This document shows positions 33,301 to 58,231 of a stretch of DNA of 64,000 bases, one piece after another. The notes below the pieces were generated by a model that was given only the letters and a program-made list of their open reading frames with translations, was not told where the DNA came from and did no database searches. Every line of letters begins with the position of its first letter. Positions within the stretch are counted from its first letter, which is position 1. The stretch comes from Siniperca chuatsi. Lineage: Eukaryota > Chordata > Actinopteri > Centrarchiformes > Sinipercidae. The DNA lies in the NCBI RefSeq assembly GCF_020085105.1, contig NC_058047.1, positions 19,216,001 through 19,280,000 of the forward strand, in the 5' to 3' direction. A program made the translations under genes and the position numbers.

Positions 33301-36300
33301 AAAAAACACCAACATATTCAGTATTAAATTATATTACAGCATGCATAGGTGCTGTGCAAAGAAACATTAACATTATGCCCTGTATGACAAAACATGGAAA
33401 TACAAAATATAATAACAATAAAAAAATACTATATATACTGTATTAAATAATGATTAATGACAATAATTCCTTAAAACGCTCAAAAAAATGGAAATTTGAA
33501 CCACGACAACTGGGCAAACTCTATCTGCTGAGGAAGATGATGATGATGTGGTGAGATTGTTTGGTCAGCTGGTTTTTCAGGATCAAGAATTAACTTTTAA
33601 TTTATAATCTATTATTACTCTCACGAATGTCTACTATTCACAGCCTTGTATTCATTGTGTTGTATTCACTGTATTTAATGTTACACTGTACTTTATTGGT
33701 TTCCGATAGTTTCCGAGTGTTTGCAATTAGCAGAATGCTGACTGTCTGTGTGTTATGGGTGCTGCAGCCGGGCTCGTCTCGACCCAACACGGCTCCAGGA
33801 AAGATGCAGAGGCCAGTGCGTCTGAAGCCGATCCACAGTAACAGCACCACAGCTTCGCTCAGACGCAGCTCCCCTTACAGACTCCCCGAGTCCTCCAATG
33901 AGAACGACCAGCCATTCAACTGCACTGTGAGATCGTGACACATGAGACACACACTCATTCATTCATTCATTCATTCACCCATTCATACAGACAAAATCAT
34001 ATTTATTTTTGGTTTAGTTCTAGAGTGAGACCAATAATATCTACTGTGTCATACATTATATTGGACAGATGCATACAAGCCAAGAAAAATATTTTCAGTT
34101 AATACTAGAAATCAAGATTACAGTATGTCCCACACTTCTAAAAACTATTTAGACAGTTTTGAATATTCACCCCTCAGCTCTGTACGTGGACAAACACCTC
34201 TCCATTAAACTTTTGTCTGCACTAAAAGTAACTGTTTTAACAAGCACATGCACAGACATTGTCATTGCCCTGCTGTAACAACAACAAACAGAAGTCTTTT
34301 CACAGCGTGACTTCATTAATTTCCCTCCCAGATGGACAAGGAGTCCCAGAGACGTTTGACTACAATGGAGGCCTCCCTTGGCATCTCACCCTACTGCCTC
34401 CCAGTCATCAACAACTTTGTCACCCCAGTACCTCCAGCCACAAAGAGGAAAGAGAGGGGGGCAAAGGTTACTCCCAGTGGCACGCTCAGAGGCCGCAGAC
34501 TGCGTCCTACCACCGCCTCCAGTGGAGCTGATGTCACTGAGGTCTTTATGTCTCTTTATGTTTTCCCTGGCAACAAAACTTTCCATAACAAACTTACAAG
34601 CTGCAGCTCCTTTTGGATTAATTAGGAACACACTTCAAATTTCTAGGATTGATCTTTGCAAGACCCAGCAGTAGGAGGTTATATTATATGTTTTTATGCG
34701 TGTGTCTTTGACATATTTGTATGTCTATACTTTGCCAAAATGCAAATACAGAACAGCATAGAGGGATACCAAGCATTTTCTGTTACTTCATCTGCAGTCA
34801 CAGATTATTGTTATCGTAAATGCAGTTGCAATTAACTCAGTGGTAACAATATGGCTGGACAATAAACAAAATCAAATGGACTAAAATCAAATTAAGTCAA
34901 TCAATTAAACAACATTATGAATCTCTTACTGACCTAAATTTACTACACAATTTAATTATGCAATTGTCAACGGAGTCCATTTTAACTGGTCATACTGTAA
35001 TTAATCAGACAAAATATCAACTACTTAACAACTTGAAAAAGAAAACAGAATTCAGTGATATATACAAATAATTTGCATTATATTTATCATTATAGAGTAA
35101 ATTTCATCCAGATTTAGATAATACCTACCTGTATAGATCATTCACATCAAATTTGGGATTAGAAAGTCAAAATAATTTCATAAACTGGATTAAATTGATA
35201 TCAAACTGACCCCAACCTGCACTTTTTCTCATCTAGGACCCCCCCGTGCTGAGGAGCTCTGTGCACCAGAGCAGAGTGTCTGTGAACATGATGTACTTTG
35301 GCAAAACAGTGCATCTCTCCCACGACCTGATCGACATGAGGGATGAGGTCAAAGTGTTTCAGCAACACTGTGGAGGAGAGAACCTGTGTGTCTACAAGGG
35401 CTTGCTCCGCGAGGGAGGTCAGTGTGAGGATCTGTGATTGTGTTTGTGAGATATGTGTGTTTGTGTACACAAATAAGAGCAAATCCAGGGAGAGAGGTCA
35501 TTTAGATAACATAAGTGTGTACAACAGCCTTTGAGCAAACAAACCAACTTTTAAGGGGTCACCCATTCTATAGAAAACCTTATTTGTTATTTCTGTATCT
35601 TTAATTTAGTTGTATATCATTATTATTAAAATTACCTATATGTAGGGATATTTCACAGGATTTAAGATGGGTTAGAGTCATCTACATCTTCAATCTTTCC
35701 CTCAGAGACTTTCCAGTTCATTTCAAGGCGACACCGAGGTTTCCCCTTCAGCTTGACCTTCTTCCTGAACGGGCTGCAGGTGGAGCGGCTGAGCTCCTGC
35801 TGCGAGTTCAAACACAGGAAGGGTTCCAGACTCGGCGGCAGGCACAGACACTTTGGTTTCTCCAGCGTAGAGGGGGCCTCTCCCTGCTACAAGTAAGGGC
35901 TCCTTTTAAGGCACACTGTGTCTTTAAAGGGGAACTCCACTGATTTTACACATCAAAGTCTGTTTGCAGGTCTTGGGGAGAAAAGTTGTATAAAGCCTTT
36001 TGTGGCTCCAGAGGGAGCTGCGTGAATAAATTACCTCACTTGAGTCAGCATCTGCTGGGGCTGAAGACTACAAGTTTGAAAATGGAAAAAAATCTGGGGG
36101 TGCATAGTTAGAAAGAAGTGAGCTTACCAGACCTCTGTAGCCCCTCCTCATCTCTTCTTGAGGCTAGAAGCTCCAGGCTACATTAACCGCTACTAATATA
36201 ACAGACCTGAATCTGTGACTGGAACTATCAGCGGCTGAGTTGTATTGTGGGTAATGTAGGCGTCAGGTTTTGACAAGGAAGAAGAATGTGGATTAAAAAA

Positions 36301-39300
36301 GACGCCCTTTTTTTTTACTGGCCATTGTGAGTCAGACAATTTTATAGTTTGTTAACAACTTCGCCATATTAACTTGATAACAATATGTCAGTTTTGTGTT
36401 TACAGTTTGTTTCTGCTGCCAAAAAATCAGTTATTGCAGGTTTAATGGACAGATATTAGAGTGACATCGATCTTCTCATCTAACTCTCGGCAAGAAAACA
36501 AATAAGCATATATCGCAAAATATCAAACTGTTCCTCTAAACTGAGTGCTTACAGTATATTATGCTCATTTTTTCAGGTGCATCATAGCAATGGGATTGGA
36601 CAAAAAGCCCACTCCGCCACCAAAGAGGGTCAAAGATGATGGAGGAAGAGAGGAGCCAGTCATCAGCCCAAAGGATGCTTCTGAGATGGAGACAGAACGG
36701 ACTCAAGAGGACACTTCGTCCCATTCAGAGTGTGAAACCAGCCAACCACAGGACATGGAGACTCAAGTCAAAGAAGAAACAGCAGCTGAGGAGGACAAAG
36801 TCAGAGACGGTATAATGACTAAAACATCTGAGTACAAAAAAACACGACTGCGTCAATAAAAAATACATCTTTTCCATACAGTGTATTTCACTGAATTGTC
36901 TATATGTCTTCCTCCTCAGATTATGAAGAAGACTTTGAAGCAGACGATGAGGGCTCTGCAGAAGATGCCAAGGCAAAAGAAAAGAAATCCCCATCTCCAT
37001 CCGGTGAAACTGAAAGGCAGTTTAAAAAGAAAGACGCCTCGGAGACTGAAGACGACGAGAAGGATGGTGAGTGAAATTTCTTGTTTGAACACAAGTACTG
37101 CATGAGAAGAAAATTGAGCTGAGAGTATCATGCATAATCTATTCACTTGACAACTGCTTTTAAGACAGCAAAACAGAATCACTGGGCATCTTTTCGAGGG
37201 CATTCAAACTCATTTCTGCTGAGATTTCTGCTGCTATGGAGCCTAGATTTCAATGAGATGCTGAACGTTATATACATAAATTACAGTGCGTCATCTATAA
37301 ACCAGCAAACCAGCTTTTGAAAGGTTTAATGATGTATTTCCCTACTTTGAGAGGACCTTATTCTTCTATTTATTTACAGTATAAATTGGAAGTTTGGCAA
37401 GTGATTTTTCTGTTAAAGAATTTAAAATGCTCCATCTTTTTTGCACAGAAGACATAAAGTCTCATTCAGGCTTCAGCTCCTCAGGCAGCGATCGGGAGGA
37501 GAGTGATGCTGAAGCCACCAAAGACTCCAGAGAGGACGAGAAAGAAGAGCAACCTAAAGAGGTCGATCAAGCGGAAACTGCTGTTCCAACAGACGAAAAA
37601 GATGAACCAAATCCAGAAGAAGCCGCTGCCACTGAGTCTGCTGTGCCTAAAGACTCAGACATACAGAACAGTGCGGGGGACAGCACAGAGATAGACATCT
37701 CTGACACCGGTGTCCCCTCGGGGAATGTGAATAAACAGAGTGACGACACCTCAGGAGACAAAGAGGTGGAGAAAACGGTAGATGAGAGCAAACAGGAGGA
37801 GGAACAGGAGAGGGGTGAGTATAAACCAACAAATACAGCTCTGGATTTTTTACCTGAGTGAGAAAATGGATCCATCTTGTATGGAGGTTTTTCCACTATT
37901 ATCACAACCCCGACTGTCAAGACCACTTTATGTGAGTCCAAGTCAGTGCCAGGAGCAGGTGTATACAGCCCTGACAACAACTAAATAATTATCACAGTCA
38001 GTGCTGGATTGTCAGTTTGTGATTTTTAAAGCAACATTATGACATTGTTGTACAATTTAATAGTGGAAAAATTACTTGTGTGTTATTGTATTATTTTGTC
38101 TTATTTTTCTTTTTGTATGTGTTGATTTTCTGTCTGATCCACTTTTTAATGTCAAACTTAAATTTTATTCAAAATGAGTTTCGAGATGTTTGGATATTAA
38201 AAAGAAATTATCACCTATAACAATATTTTGATTGTATTTTTAATCACTCCTGACAATATGTTTAGGCTTAAAGAAAGCCTTTTCTAACTTGTGTTTTCTT
38301 TTTACTCTATTTATTTGTCCTAAAGCTGCACTATGTAGTTCCAGTTAAAGCAAAAATGAGAAATAAATAAACATTTCAAAATGGAAAACAAAGGCGAACG
38401 CCGGGGGGGGGGGGTTGAAAATGCAATCAGATAAGGAGGGGGAGTTGCCACTGATGTAGAAATACATATATTTTCATACAGTGTACACTTAAGGTGTTTC
38501 AATTATTTCAAAAAGCACAAATTATGCAGCTGTGAGGAGCTACTGCATATTCAAGTATAGAGTGTACCCAAACAATCTACTTGTGCATTACTAACAGCGG
38601 ACTTCTGTTTCTTAATGTCTGTAAATATTTAACTCACACGTTTAGAAAATGTATCATTAATGAAACCAGATCTGTAGGTGGATTTCCTCAGTAAAAGTTA
38701 TTTCCACATTCAAACTGTGCTCCTGGGATCCGTCTGCACAAAACTCTTTAGTGCCAAAGTTAAATGATTTTCTTTCTTTCTTTTAATTTTGTATCCAGTT
38801 CCAAATTCACATCCTAAAACTATATAAAGTCGATTTCAAATAGGCAGTTTTATAAGTTTGCATAGTGTTTCCATTTTGGTTGTGTACTGAATGATGCTTG
38901 TTTCTGTGCATTTTCATTTTGCATGTTGTGTTTCTCCCTTATGTTTGCACCTGGAAAGATTAAAGACATATTTTATGTTTATGGCTGTATGTTTCTTCAT
39001 TGGCTCAGTTCTCTCAACAATTGCATTGTTCCAATACTGCCCCATTAATTTTAACATCATGCATCACCATGAGTGGCTCACAAAAGTTCATCCTGTGCTT
39101 GCTTAAACATGAACTTTTATCACTGCGTGTGCCGTGTCTCTTTTTCTTTCCCAAGCCAAATCTGTGCAGGAGAGGCTGGCAGAGGCCATACTGAAGGAGT
39201 CCCAGTGCAGCTCTGAGCCCGAACTGCACGACGCCAGTTCTGAGGAGGAGGAGGAGGAGTCCACAGATAAAGGCCCTGAACAGGACAACAAGGGTATCAG

Positions 39301-42300
39301 ATTTTCATTTATATTCAAATGAATCAGCAAGCTGCACAAGACAACTTTTGCACTAAAATACATATTTTCCTAAACATATCATTTGTATTTGCAGATGCAG
39401 TTCTAGAGAAATCAGTGACATTTACAGAACAGCAGCAGACCCTTGTAGAAGAGACGAAGTGTGAAGAAGGTGTTGTTGGTGAAGTTGAAGTGGTACAGGA
39501 TCAGGAAGAGATGTCTGAACCAAAAGAGCAGGGGGACGAAACTGAAGAGCCCCACGAGAACAGTGATAGTACTAAAGATGAGAAAATAGATGAGGAAGAT
39601 GAAAAGGCTGCATCAATAGAAGACAAAAACACAGCAGAGAATGATAAATCAGAGGACACAGAAGATACAGGTCTGCATCCTGTATCTGAAGAGGAAATGG
39701 CTGAGGATGACAAGACTTCAGAGCCTCAAGAAGATGCAGCAGCTAAATCCACTGATGCTAAGGCTGCAGTGAGAGACGAAGAAAATAAGGAGAAAACTGC
39801 AGTGGAGGCTGACACGCAGCCTGACAAGATGGGGCAAGGGGCAAAAAGCAGCGAGGAGGATGAGTCATCAGTATCAGAACCAAATAAAAAGACTGGCGAG
39901 ACAGCAGTGCCAGATAATGCAGAGGCGGAGGCAATGACAGCGAGCGAGACAATGGAGATGAAAGTAGAACCCTCAGAGAAGCGAGAGGCCTTCAAATGTG
40001 AAGAGGCACCTGTAACCGACACAGAGAAGAGGCAGAACGGAGACAGCGAAGACAGAGCGGCAGCATCACAAACAGCAGAGAATTCAAGCAGCTCGTTGGA
40101 GGGGAGCGGAGACACCACAGTAGATACAAGTGAAGACAATGCAAAAAATAAGTGCAATAAAGATGATATTAAAGAAGAGGAAGCAGAGGAAGTTTCCGCA
40201 GTAGAGGCTAGTAAGGATGACAATCAACAAGAAATGTGTGATATGGGAGAAGAGCAGACAGAAAAATCTGTGGAAATAGATGATAAGTTAGAGGAGAAAT
40301 CTGAAGAGGTAGGTAAGGAGGTAGGAAAGCAAACAAATCCAGATGACATAACAGAAGGTGACAATAATGAGGAAAGAGAAAGGGATGCTAAATATAAGAC
40401 AGGAGAAGAGGAGAATAATGAGAATAAGACAGAAGAGAGAATAGAAAATGAGGAAAACATTTCAGAGTGGACCAAAAGTGACTCAAACTCTGAAGGAAAG
40501 GAAAATGAAGAACAAGTGGAGAAAACCCACAGTGAAGAAGATAAAGTTGCAAATGAAGAGAAGGAAGATGAATCAGAAAAGACAGAAAAAGACAAAGATA
40601 GTGAACGTGTCAAGAATGAAAATGACGAGGAAGAATCTGAAGAAAATGGAGCCACATCTGATAAAACTAATGAGGGTGAAAAGATAAATGAAACAAACAC
40701 AGCTGCTGATGAAGAAAAGGATGTTGAAGCAGAAAAGGAAGAGAAAGATCAGAATGAGAACAAAGCTGAGCAAAGTGAAGCTGCAAAGAATAAAGATGAT
40801 GAAGAATCTGAAGAGAAAAAAGTTGTAACTGTAGAGGGAGAAGAAATATCTGAGATTACAGAAGAACCTGAGAAAAATGCAGATGCAGACTTGGATAAAG
40901 ATAATGTGAAAATATCTGATGAAAATATTGATGAGTCAGAGGATGTCAGTGATAGTGAAGCAGCAAATGTAGCACATGGGACTAAAACAACTGAAGAGAT
41001 GCTGAACAATGCAATGGAGGCTGAAGATGTTAAGAAAGAGACTGAAAGACAAAGTGACAACAGCGAAAAGGGAGAAATTGATGCTGAAAATGGAGAGTTT
41101 TCTACTGGAGCAGAGAACAGAACTCATGAGGATAAGGGAGAGGCTCAAACTGAGGGCAAAAATGACGTGAAAATAGCAGAAGATACCGAAGACAAGAGAA
41201 AAACAGAGGAACCTACAGAAGACGAGAGCACAGAGGGAAAAGAAGTAACTGTGGATTCTGGAGATGGTGCTGAAAAACACGAAGAGGACAAGGTTGATCA
41301 GGCTCCTGACACTCATGTGGTAGAAAGTGAGGCTAAGGAAGGGGATGACAGTGTGGAAAAGCAAGATGAATCTACTAAAACTGACTCCGAGCCAGAGACA
41401 TCTGATGTGGAAATAAAATCTAAATCAGATGATAGAAAGGTCGGTGAGGAGACAAAACAAGATGAAAATGGCAACATGTCTGACCCTGATCATGAAAACA
41501 GCGATTCAGATTTGACCAAAAAGAACGATAACGTCCAGAGTAATGTCAACGCGGTGATAGCTGCTTCTTCGGGTGATCAGGCACAATCTTCAACGCCCAT
41601 AGTGGTGGACTTAGAAAGCATAGGTCACAAGTTAGACGAGTCCACTGCACCGTCTGACTCTAAGACTGACGAACACCCCCACACTGATGCTACTGCCGCT
41701 GACCTCTCTGCTGCAGACGAAGAAAACGAAGCAGACACAGAGGAGGTGAGCAAGGCCTCGGAGGAAGGAGCAAGTGTGCTGCTCAAACCTCAAGCACAGT
41801 CATCACAGCTGACACAAAACAGTGAGGCTGATAACACGGAAGGGACCATTGCAGCCATTGCAGTAGGTAAAGAAACTCCAGAAGCCTTAGCAAGAGAGGA
41901 CAACACGGATCTGGTCACAAACTGGGTAACCACACATCAAACATCAAAGTTCTTTGAGACGTTTGTTGAACCTTTAGAAGACTTGAAGGAATTGCCTTCA
42001 GCCGCTCAAGTAACCAACTCTAGTAAAGAGGCGACACAATCTATAGAGCTGCCGGGATCAGCAAGTCCACTAAACATGGTGAACATGTGTGAGAGTGCAG
42101 AACAAGAGCAAACGCCAAAAGATGGAAACGAGTCAAGGGACAAAACCAAAGAGGAAGCTGTAGAGTCAGACCTTGAGAGCAATCACTCTGATGATGATGA
42201 ACCTTGTGAGAATGACTCTGCCAAAGACACACTGCAAGTGGAGGAGGAGACTGAGGTAAAAGACTTCAGACCAAAAACAGAAAGTGAACAGAATGATATA

Positions 42301-42927
42301 GAGTCTGTGAATGAGCAAGACGTGAGGTCAGAAGAGCACAGAGGAAGCAGGGGATCTCTGGAAGAAGACACAGTTCAAGAGGGTTTAATGCAGGATAACA
42401 CTGAGCAAACTGATGTTTCCAAAACTGAAGTGGAAAGCATTGCAGGTACTCATCATTCAGTAACCAGTGGCAGACCTGAGAGCATCTGTGAGAGCCAAAC
42501 TGAGGAGAAAACTACTGATAATGGTCCAGACTTGAATGAAAAACAAGCAGCAATTGAAGAGATGAAAGTTGTTCTACCTTCATCCAAAACAGAGGAGCAC
42601 CGTGAGCATTCAGCGAGTCCAGAAGGGCTCTCCGAACTGAAAGCAAATGAACTGAAAGATAAAGAAGAAACACGGGAACAAAGTCAAGAAGTTACAGAAA
42701 TAACTGATTTTACAGCATCCAAGTCAGAAGATGGAAGCCAGGAAGAGTTCCAACCCAAACCGTCAGACGCGAGCATCAATGAAGACAGAAGAGACGTGCA
42801 GCTGATCAAAGACATCACACACACTCTCAGTAAAGACCGGCTGAGCACTTTCTCAGTGGATGAAACCTTGTTTGGTCGAAGTTCATATCCTTTGCTGACT
42901 ACTACGAGGACAGAGAGTGGACATTAG
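27356..42927 (+). CDS. erich3: Glutamate-rich protein 3 (ERICH3)
   Basis: Fourteen coding exons: 27356-27375, 29108-29201, 31185-31310, 31424-31495, 31797-31925, 33768-33926, 34332-34541, 35237-35417, 35706-35892, 36577-36809, 36920-37066, 37449-37814, 39156-39293, 39395-42927. Phases join and give 1864 residues (human about 1530). The start MSHLNPG-LISAYNSLTDKHLAGYF matches human MSHSHPAGLLAAYNSLTDKHL. A DUF4590-type domain spans about residues 290-405: MMYFGKTVHLSHDLIDMRDE, CGGENLCVYKG, FPFSLTFFLNGLQVERLSSC, PCYKCIIAMGLDKK. After it the protein is disordered and acidic. Known role: little understood; linked to cilia and synaptic vesicle function. The exon 7 donor (GAG|gtcttt) is weak, so that border is less sure. 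Promoter motifs at 27137-27158. Confidence 0.95.
27376..29107. other. erich3 intron 1
   Basis: Contains a CAGTGGTGG-family repeat copy at about 28102-28503 and no further coding exon. Phase passes GG|A from exon 1 to exon 2. Confidence 0.6.
28102..28503 (+). repeat. CAGTGGTGG-family repeat copy
   Basis: Starts CCAGTAGTGGAATGTAGCTA, followed by ACTGTACTTGAGGTATTTG, and ends with TTAATGCATTTACTTGTAAA. Both halves of the family are present but the outer right inverted end (TTCCACCACTG) is not seen. Confidence 0.6.
29814..30173. mobile_element. hAT-type MITE with 8-bp target duplication
   Basis: Ends TAGGGCTGCACAATTAA and, inverted, TTGGGCTGCGCGATATGG. It is flanked on both sides by ATTGCAAT (29806-29813 and 30174-30181), an 8-bp duplication as made by hAT transposases. 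About 360 bp, non-coding, in erich3 intron 2. Confidence 0.85.
30363..30828. mobile_element. MITE with AGGTGGGGTATG termini and TAA duplication
   Basis: Perfect 12-bp terminal inverted repeats, AGGTGGGGTATG and CATACCCCACCT, with similarity extending to about 38 bp (AATCCAATAC words). Flanked by TAA on both sides, the 3-bp target type of PIF/Harbinger elements. 466 bp, no coding capacity, in erich3 intron 2. Confidence 0.8.
32340..32600 (+). repeat. Dispersed teleost repeat
   Basis: Word order GATGAGTAGATTGATACCAC, ATATGAAGCTACAGCTTAGC, ATAAAGACTGTAAATGGGGA, ACAGCTAGCCTGGCTCTGTC is that of a repeat common in percomorph fish. Located in an erich3 intron. Boundaries approximate. Confidence 0.55.
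33040..33366 (+). repeat. Diverged direct duplication in erich3 intron
   Basis: TATATTGCAGCATGCATAGG (from about 33043) recurs as TATATTACAGCATGCATAGG (from about 33331), with matching flanks (GTGTGCAAAAAAC and CTGTGCAAAGAAAC). Two copies about 288 bp apart, A+T-rich, no coding frame. Confidence 0.6.
33954..33977. repeat. (ATTC)n microsatellite
   Basis: About six tandem ATTC units just after erich3 exon 6. Confidence 0.9.
35924..36440 (+). repeat. Dispersed teleost repeat in erich3 intron 9
   Basis: Begins AAAGGGGAACTCCACTGATT, then CAAAGTCTGTTTGCAGGTCT and CCTTTTGTGGCTCCAGAGGG, a sequence familiar from fish introns. It fills most of the intron between exons 35706-35892 and 36577-36809. Right end uncertain. 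Confidence 0.6.
37815..39155. other. erich3 intron 12
   Basis: No coding exon seen. Includes a G run at about 38403-38414, where sequencing or assembly errors are likely. Confidence 0.5.
39395..42927 (+). CDS. erich3: erich3 giant last coding exon (acidic tail)
   Basis: One exon codes for about 1176 residues, dominated by Glu, Asp, Lys, Ser and Thr with almost no aromatic residues. There are no tandem repeats of fixed length, only recurring short words such as EEK, EKTE and DEE. Open frames on the other strand in 39.5-42.4 kb are by-products of GAA/GAT-rich codons. The last 45 residues are less acidic and look folded or motif-like (LIKDITHTLSKDRLSTFSVD, then ETLFG). Stop TAG at 42925-42927. 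The open frame runs upstream to 39319, but the acceptor TTTGCAG at 39394 sets the exon start. Confidence 0.92.
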
Positions 42928-44298
42928 AGCTGCACACTTCAGAGTGGCACCAAGGTACAGTGATGCTTTACTTGCTTTTTTCATTTTACAAGAAAACATA
43001 TATAAAAGAAGTTCAATTATAAAAGTGAACATTTAAAAAGCAATTAGACTGTCAGATGGCTAGAATATTTGTAGCGATCAGGAAATGTAATTTGATTTTA
43101 TACTTGACAGAGGCCTCAAGTGTCTTGTGGCTTCTGTGTTTACATTACAGTGACTTCTTAGATAGTCTTCATTCTTCAATCACCAAAAAGAAGACGCTGC
43201 ATAATGAGTTTACAATAGACCATCTCTTCTTATTGTTGATAACAAAGAGGCATAGTTTGTGTGAGGTATCAAGTACAGCTGCTATCACCTAATACCTGTA
43301 AAGAGATACTCTTCCACTCACACTCACAAATGAGTGAATAATTTATAGCTGTTGGACTCCCACAGCTTATTCAGTACACTTTACATTTCCACTGACTGGG
43401 CACAAGCACAATGTTACTGTACTTCAGCTGTGATCAGAGATCTGCAGTTGCACTGTGTCTGTGTTAATGACAATTGTACTAAGTGCTTTAACATAATTAT
43501 TTGTTTAGATGACTTCTAGACAAAAATGCAGCGGAATAACAGGAATGCTAACCGAAGCTAAAATGGAAAATTCATTCATCATTAGGCTGCTAATTAAATA
43601 AAACTGGTAACATTGTGAAATGTCAAATCTAGGCACTGATTTGTGTCAGTATTGCTGCTAACACTACCTCTTATTCAAAAACATGTATTTACTTATATAT
43701 TTATTTGTATTGCATTTTCACCTGACTTTTATGGCTAGTGTGGGTTTGTGAGGCTTCATCTTTTCATTTGATAATTGTCAATGACTGAACCCTTGTGTGA
43801 TTTGGCCACTTAGAAAATAAAACCAGTGAGATGGATAGTGACTTTATGCTTTTTCTTTTATTTCCTTTAATCTAGACGTGTGTACATTGAATGTCAGAAT
43901 TAACACACGCTTTGACTGAGATTCTCAAAGCTTGCATTTCAGATTTATGTAAACCATGTGCACAAAAACAAATTTAGCTTGTCACACATACAGTATTTAC
44001 AAGATCTAGAAGCCTCAACAAAATATTTAAAATTTGTTTACTTAATTTTTGTAACAAATAAATCTAATATAACTCAAGACTAGAGATATTGGGAACAAAG
44101 AGTGTACTGTAAACAACTCACCCATATACAGTACAATATGTTACAACTAAATACAGTTTAGTTAGCAAGTCAGTTAGCAATATCGACTACTTCTACCAAC
44201 TATTTATACAGTTTTACTTAAAATGAATTGTCAAAAACAGGCATGAATGTCTGAATTAATAAGGTAATAATAAACAGGGCTAGGACCACCAAGCGGGT
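42928..44298. other. Convergent 3' regions of erich3 and tnni3k
   Basis: 1.37 kb between the two stop codons. Candidate plus-strand polyadenylation signals: AATAAA at 43597-43602 and 43816-43821 (erich3). The first clear minus-strand signal for tnni3k is TTTATT at 43857-43862. If both distal signals are used the transcripts end within about 50 bp of each other and may overlap. No other gene seen. Confidence 0.55.
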
Positions 44299-57196
<12,898 letters not shown>

Positions 57197-58231
57197 TGAT
57201 AAGGTCCTTCTTTTGTAATGTGTGCTGTATAGTTTGGTTTACTAGTGTAAAGCAATCTCTCACTCTGCCACAATTGCACAGGTCCAGATAAAGGGGAGAT
57301 CATGGCTGTGGGCTAAAAATAAACACCTTTGAGTGGAACGCCTAACAACTATGACAACTGATCTCCCTCCGAATGCAAGCAGGCGTGTATCAGTGTGACT
57401 GTGTGTGTTCATGTACAGTATAAAAACAAAGCAAGTGATCAGTTGGCCTGCACTCTGCCAGATAGCCTGCCACTGCAATCAGTCTGTGATGTAGGAGAGT
57501 CTGGTTGATGGGCTGAAAGTGAATTACTTTACATTTCTGTATTGTTTTATTTGCCTAATAGAAGACTAGGTCAGTGGTTCCCAGACTTTTTCTGCATTGC
57601 ATTTTTCACAGCAGTCATGTTGACTTGTCATAGCAGGTAAAGCACCGGGGGAGCTAATATCATTAACAATGACTATGTTCCAGTAATTACTGAAATGTAG
57701 CGATTAGTAATGTGATTAATAAATACCTGCTGTGATAAATACCTGTCCTTTGAGGCAAAGGGCTGTCATAAGACAATGGACTTGTCTATGTAGAGCAGTG
57801 TGCCAGATGCTCCAAATACCCACCATGACCCAAACTGGTTTCTGGTTTCTACCTTTGACCCTGCCATATTAACAGCTTCTCCTCTTGTCGCGAGCAAAAC
57901 ATTACTGCGAGCAAAGCACCTCTTAAAGGCTAAAACAGTGTGATGTGGATGAGGTAATAAGCAAAACGCTTCTAAAAGACACCAGAAAGTTATATTTTCA
58001 ATTAGAAAAACTTACAAAACTTTAAAGAATTTACAGATGAACTTTATGAACGGTTATACCACGATGAATCAGATGACAGAATCCACATCAGACAAAAGCT
58101 CATAGTCCTGGCTGTTGAAAAATCATTTGACCACTGAATGATCATACAGTATATTAATGATCTATAGCACAATCAGTGTGATCTCATACTTAAACTGACA
58201 ATAAAAACTTCTCACATAATCTCAAGTTACT
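57197..58231. other. tnni3k promoter region / fpgt 3' flank
   Basis: 1.03 kb between the fpgt stop and the tnni3k start, both on the minus strand. It must hold the fpgt 3' UTR and the tnni3k promoter (MEF2 motif at 57313-57322). An open frame at 57013-57303 overlaps tnni3k exon 1 in another frame and is not coding. Confidence 0.6.
57313..57322 (+). promoter_or_regulatory. MEF2 binding site upstream of tnni3k
   Basis: CTAAAAATAA fits the MEF2 consensus YTAWWWWTAR exactly, about 120 bp upstream of the tnni3k start codon. MEF2 factors drive cardiac muscle genes, and MEF2C control of TNNI3K has been reported in mammals. Confidence 0.6.

Noticed and set aside
36725..37203. Minus-strand frames opposite erich3 exons 10-11
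   Set aside because: Complement of acidic coding sequence plus intron; no family likeness.
39501..42371. Long antisense open frames (minus 39726-40223, 40224-40700, 40936-41364 and others) inside erich3
   Set aside because: They arise because GAA/GAT/AAA-rich codons rarely give stops when read backwards. Their Ser/Phe/Leu-rich products mirror the acidic tail and have no start context or splice structure.
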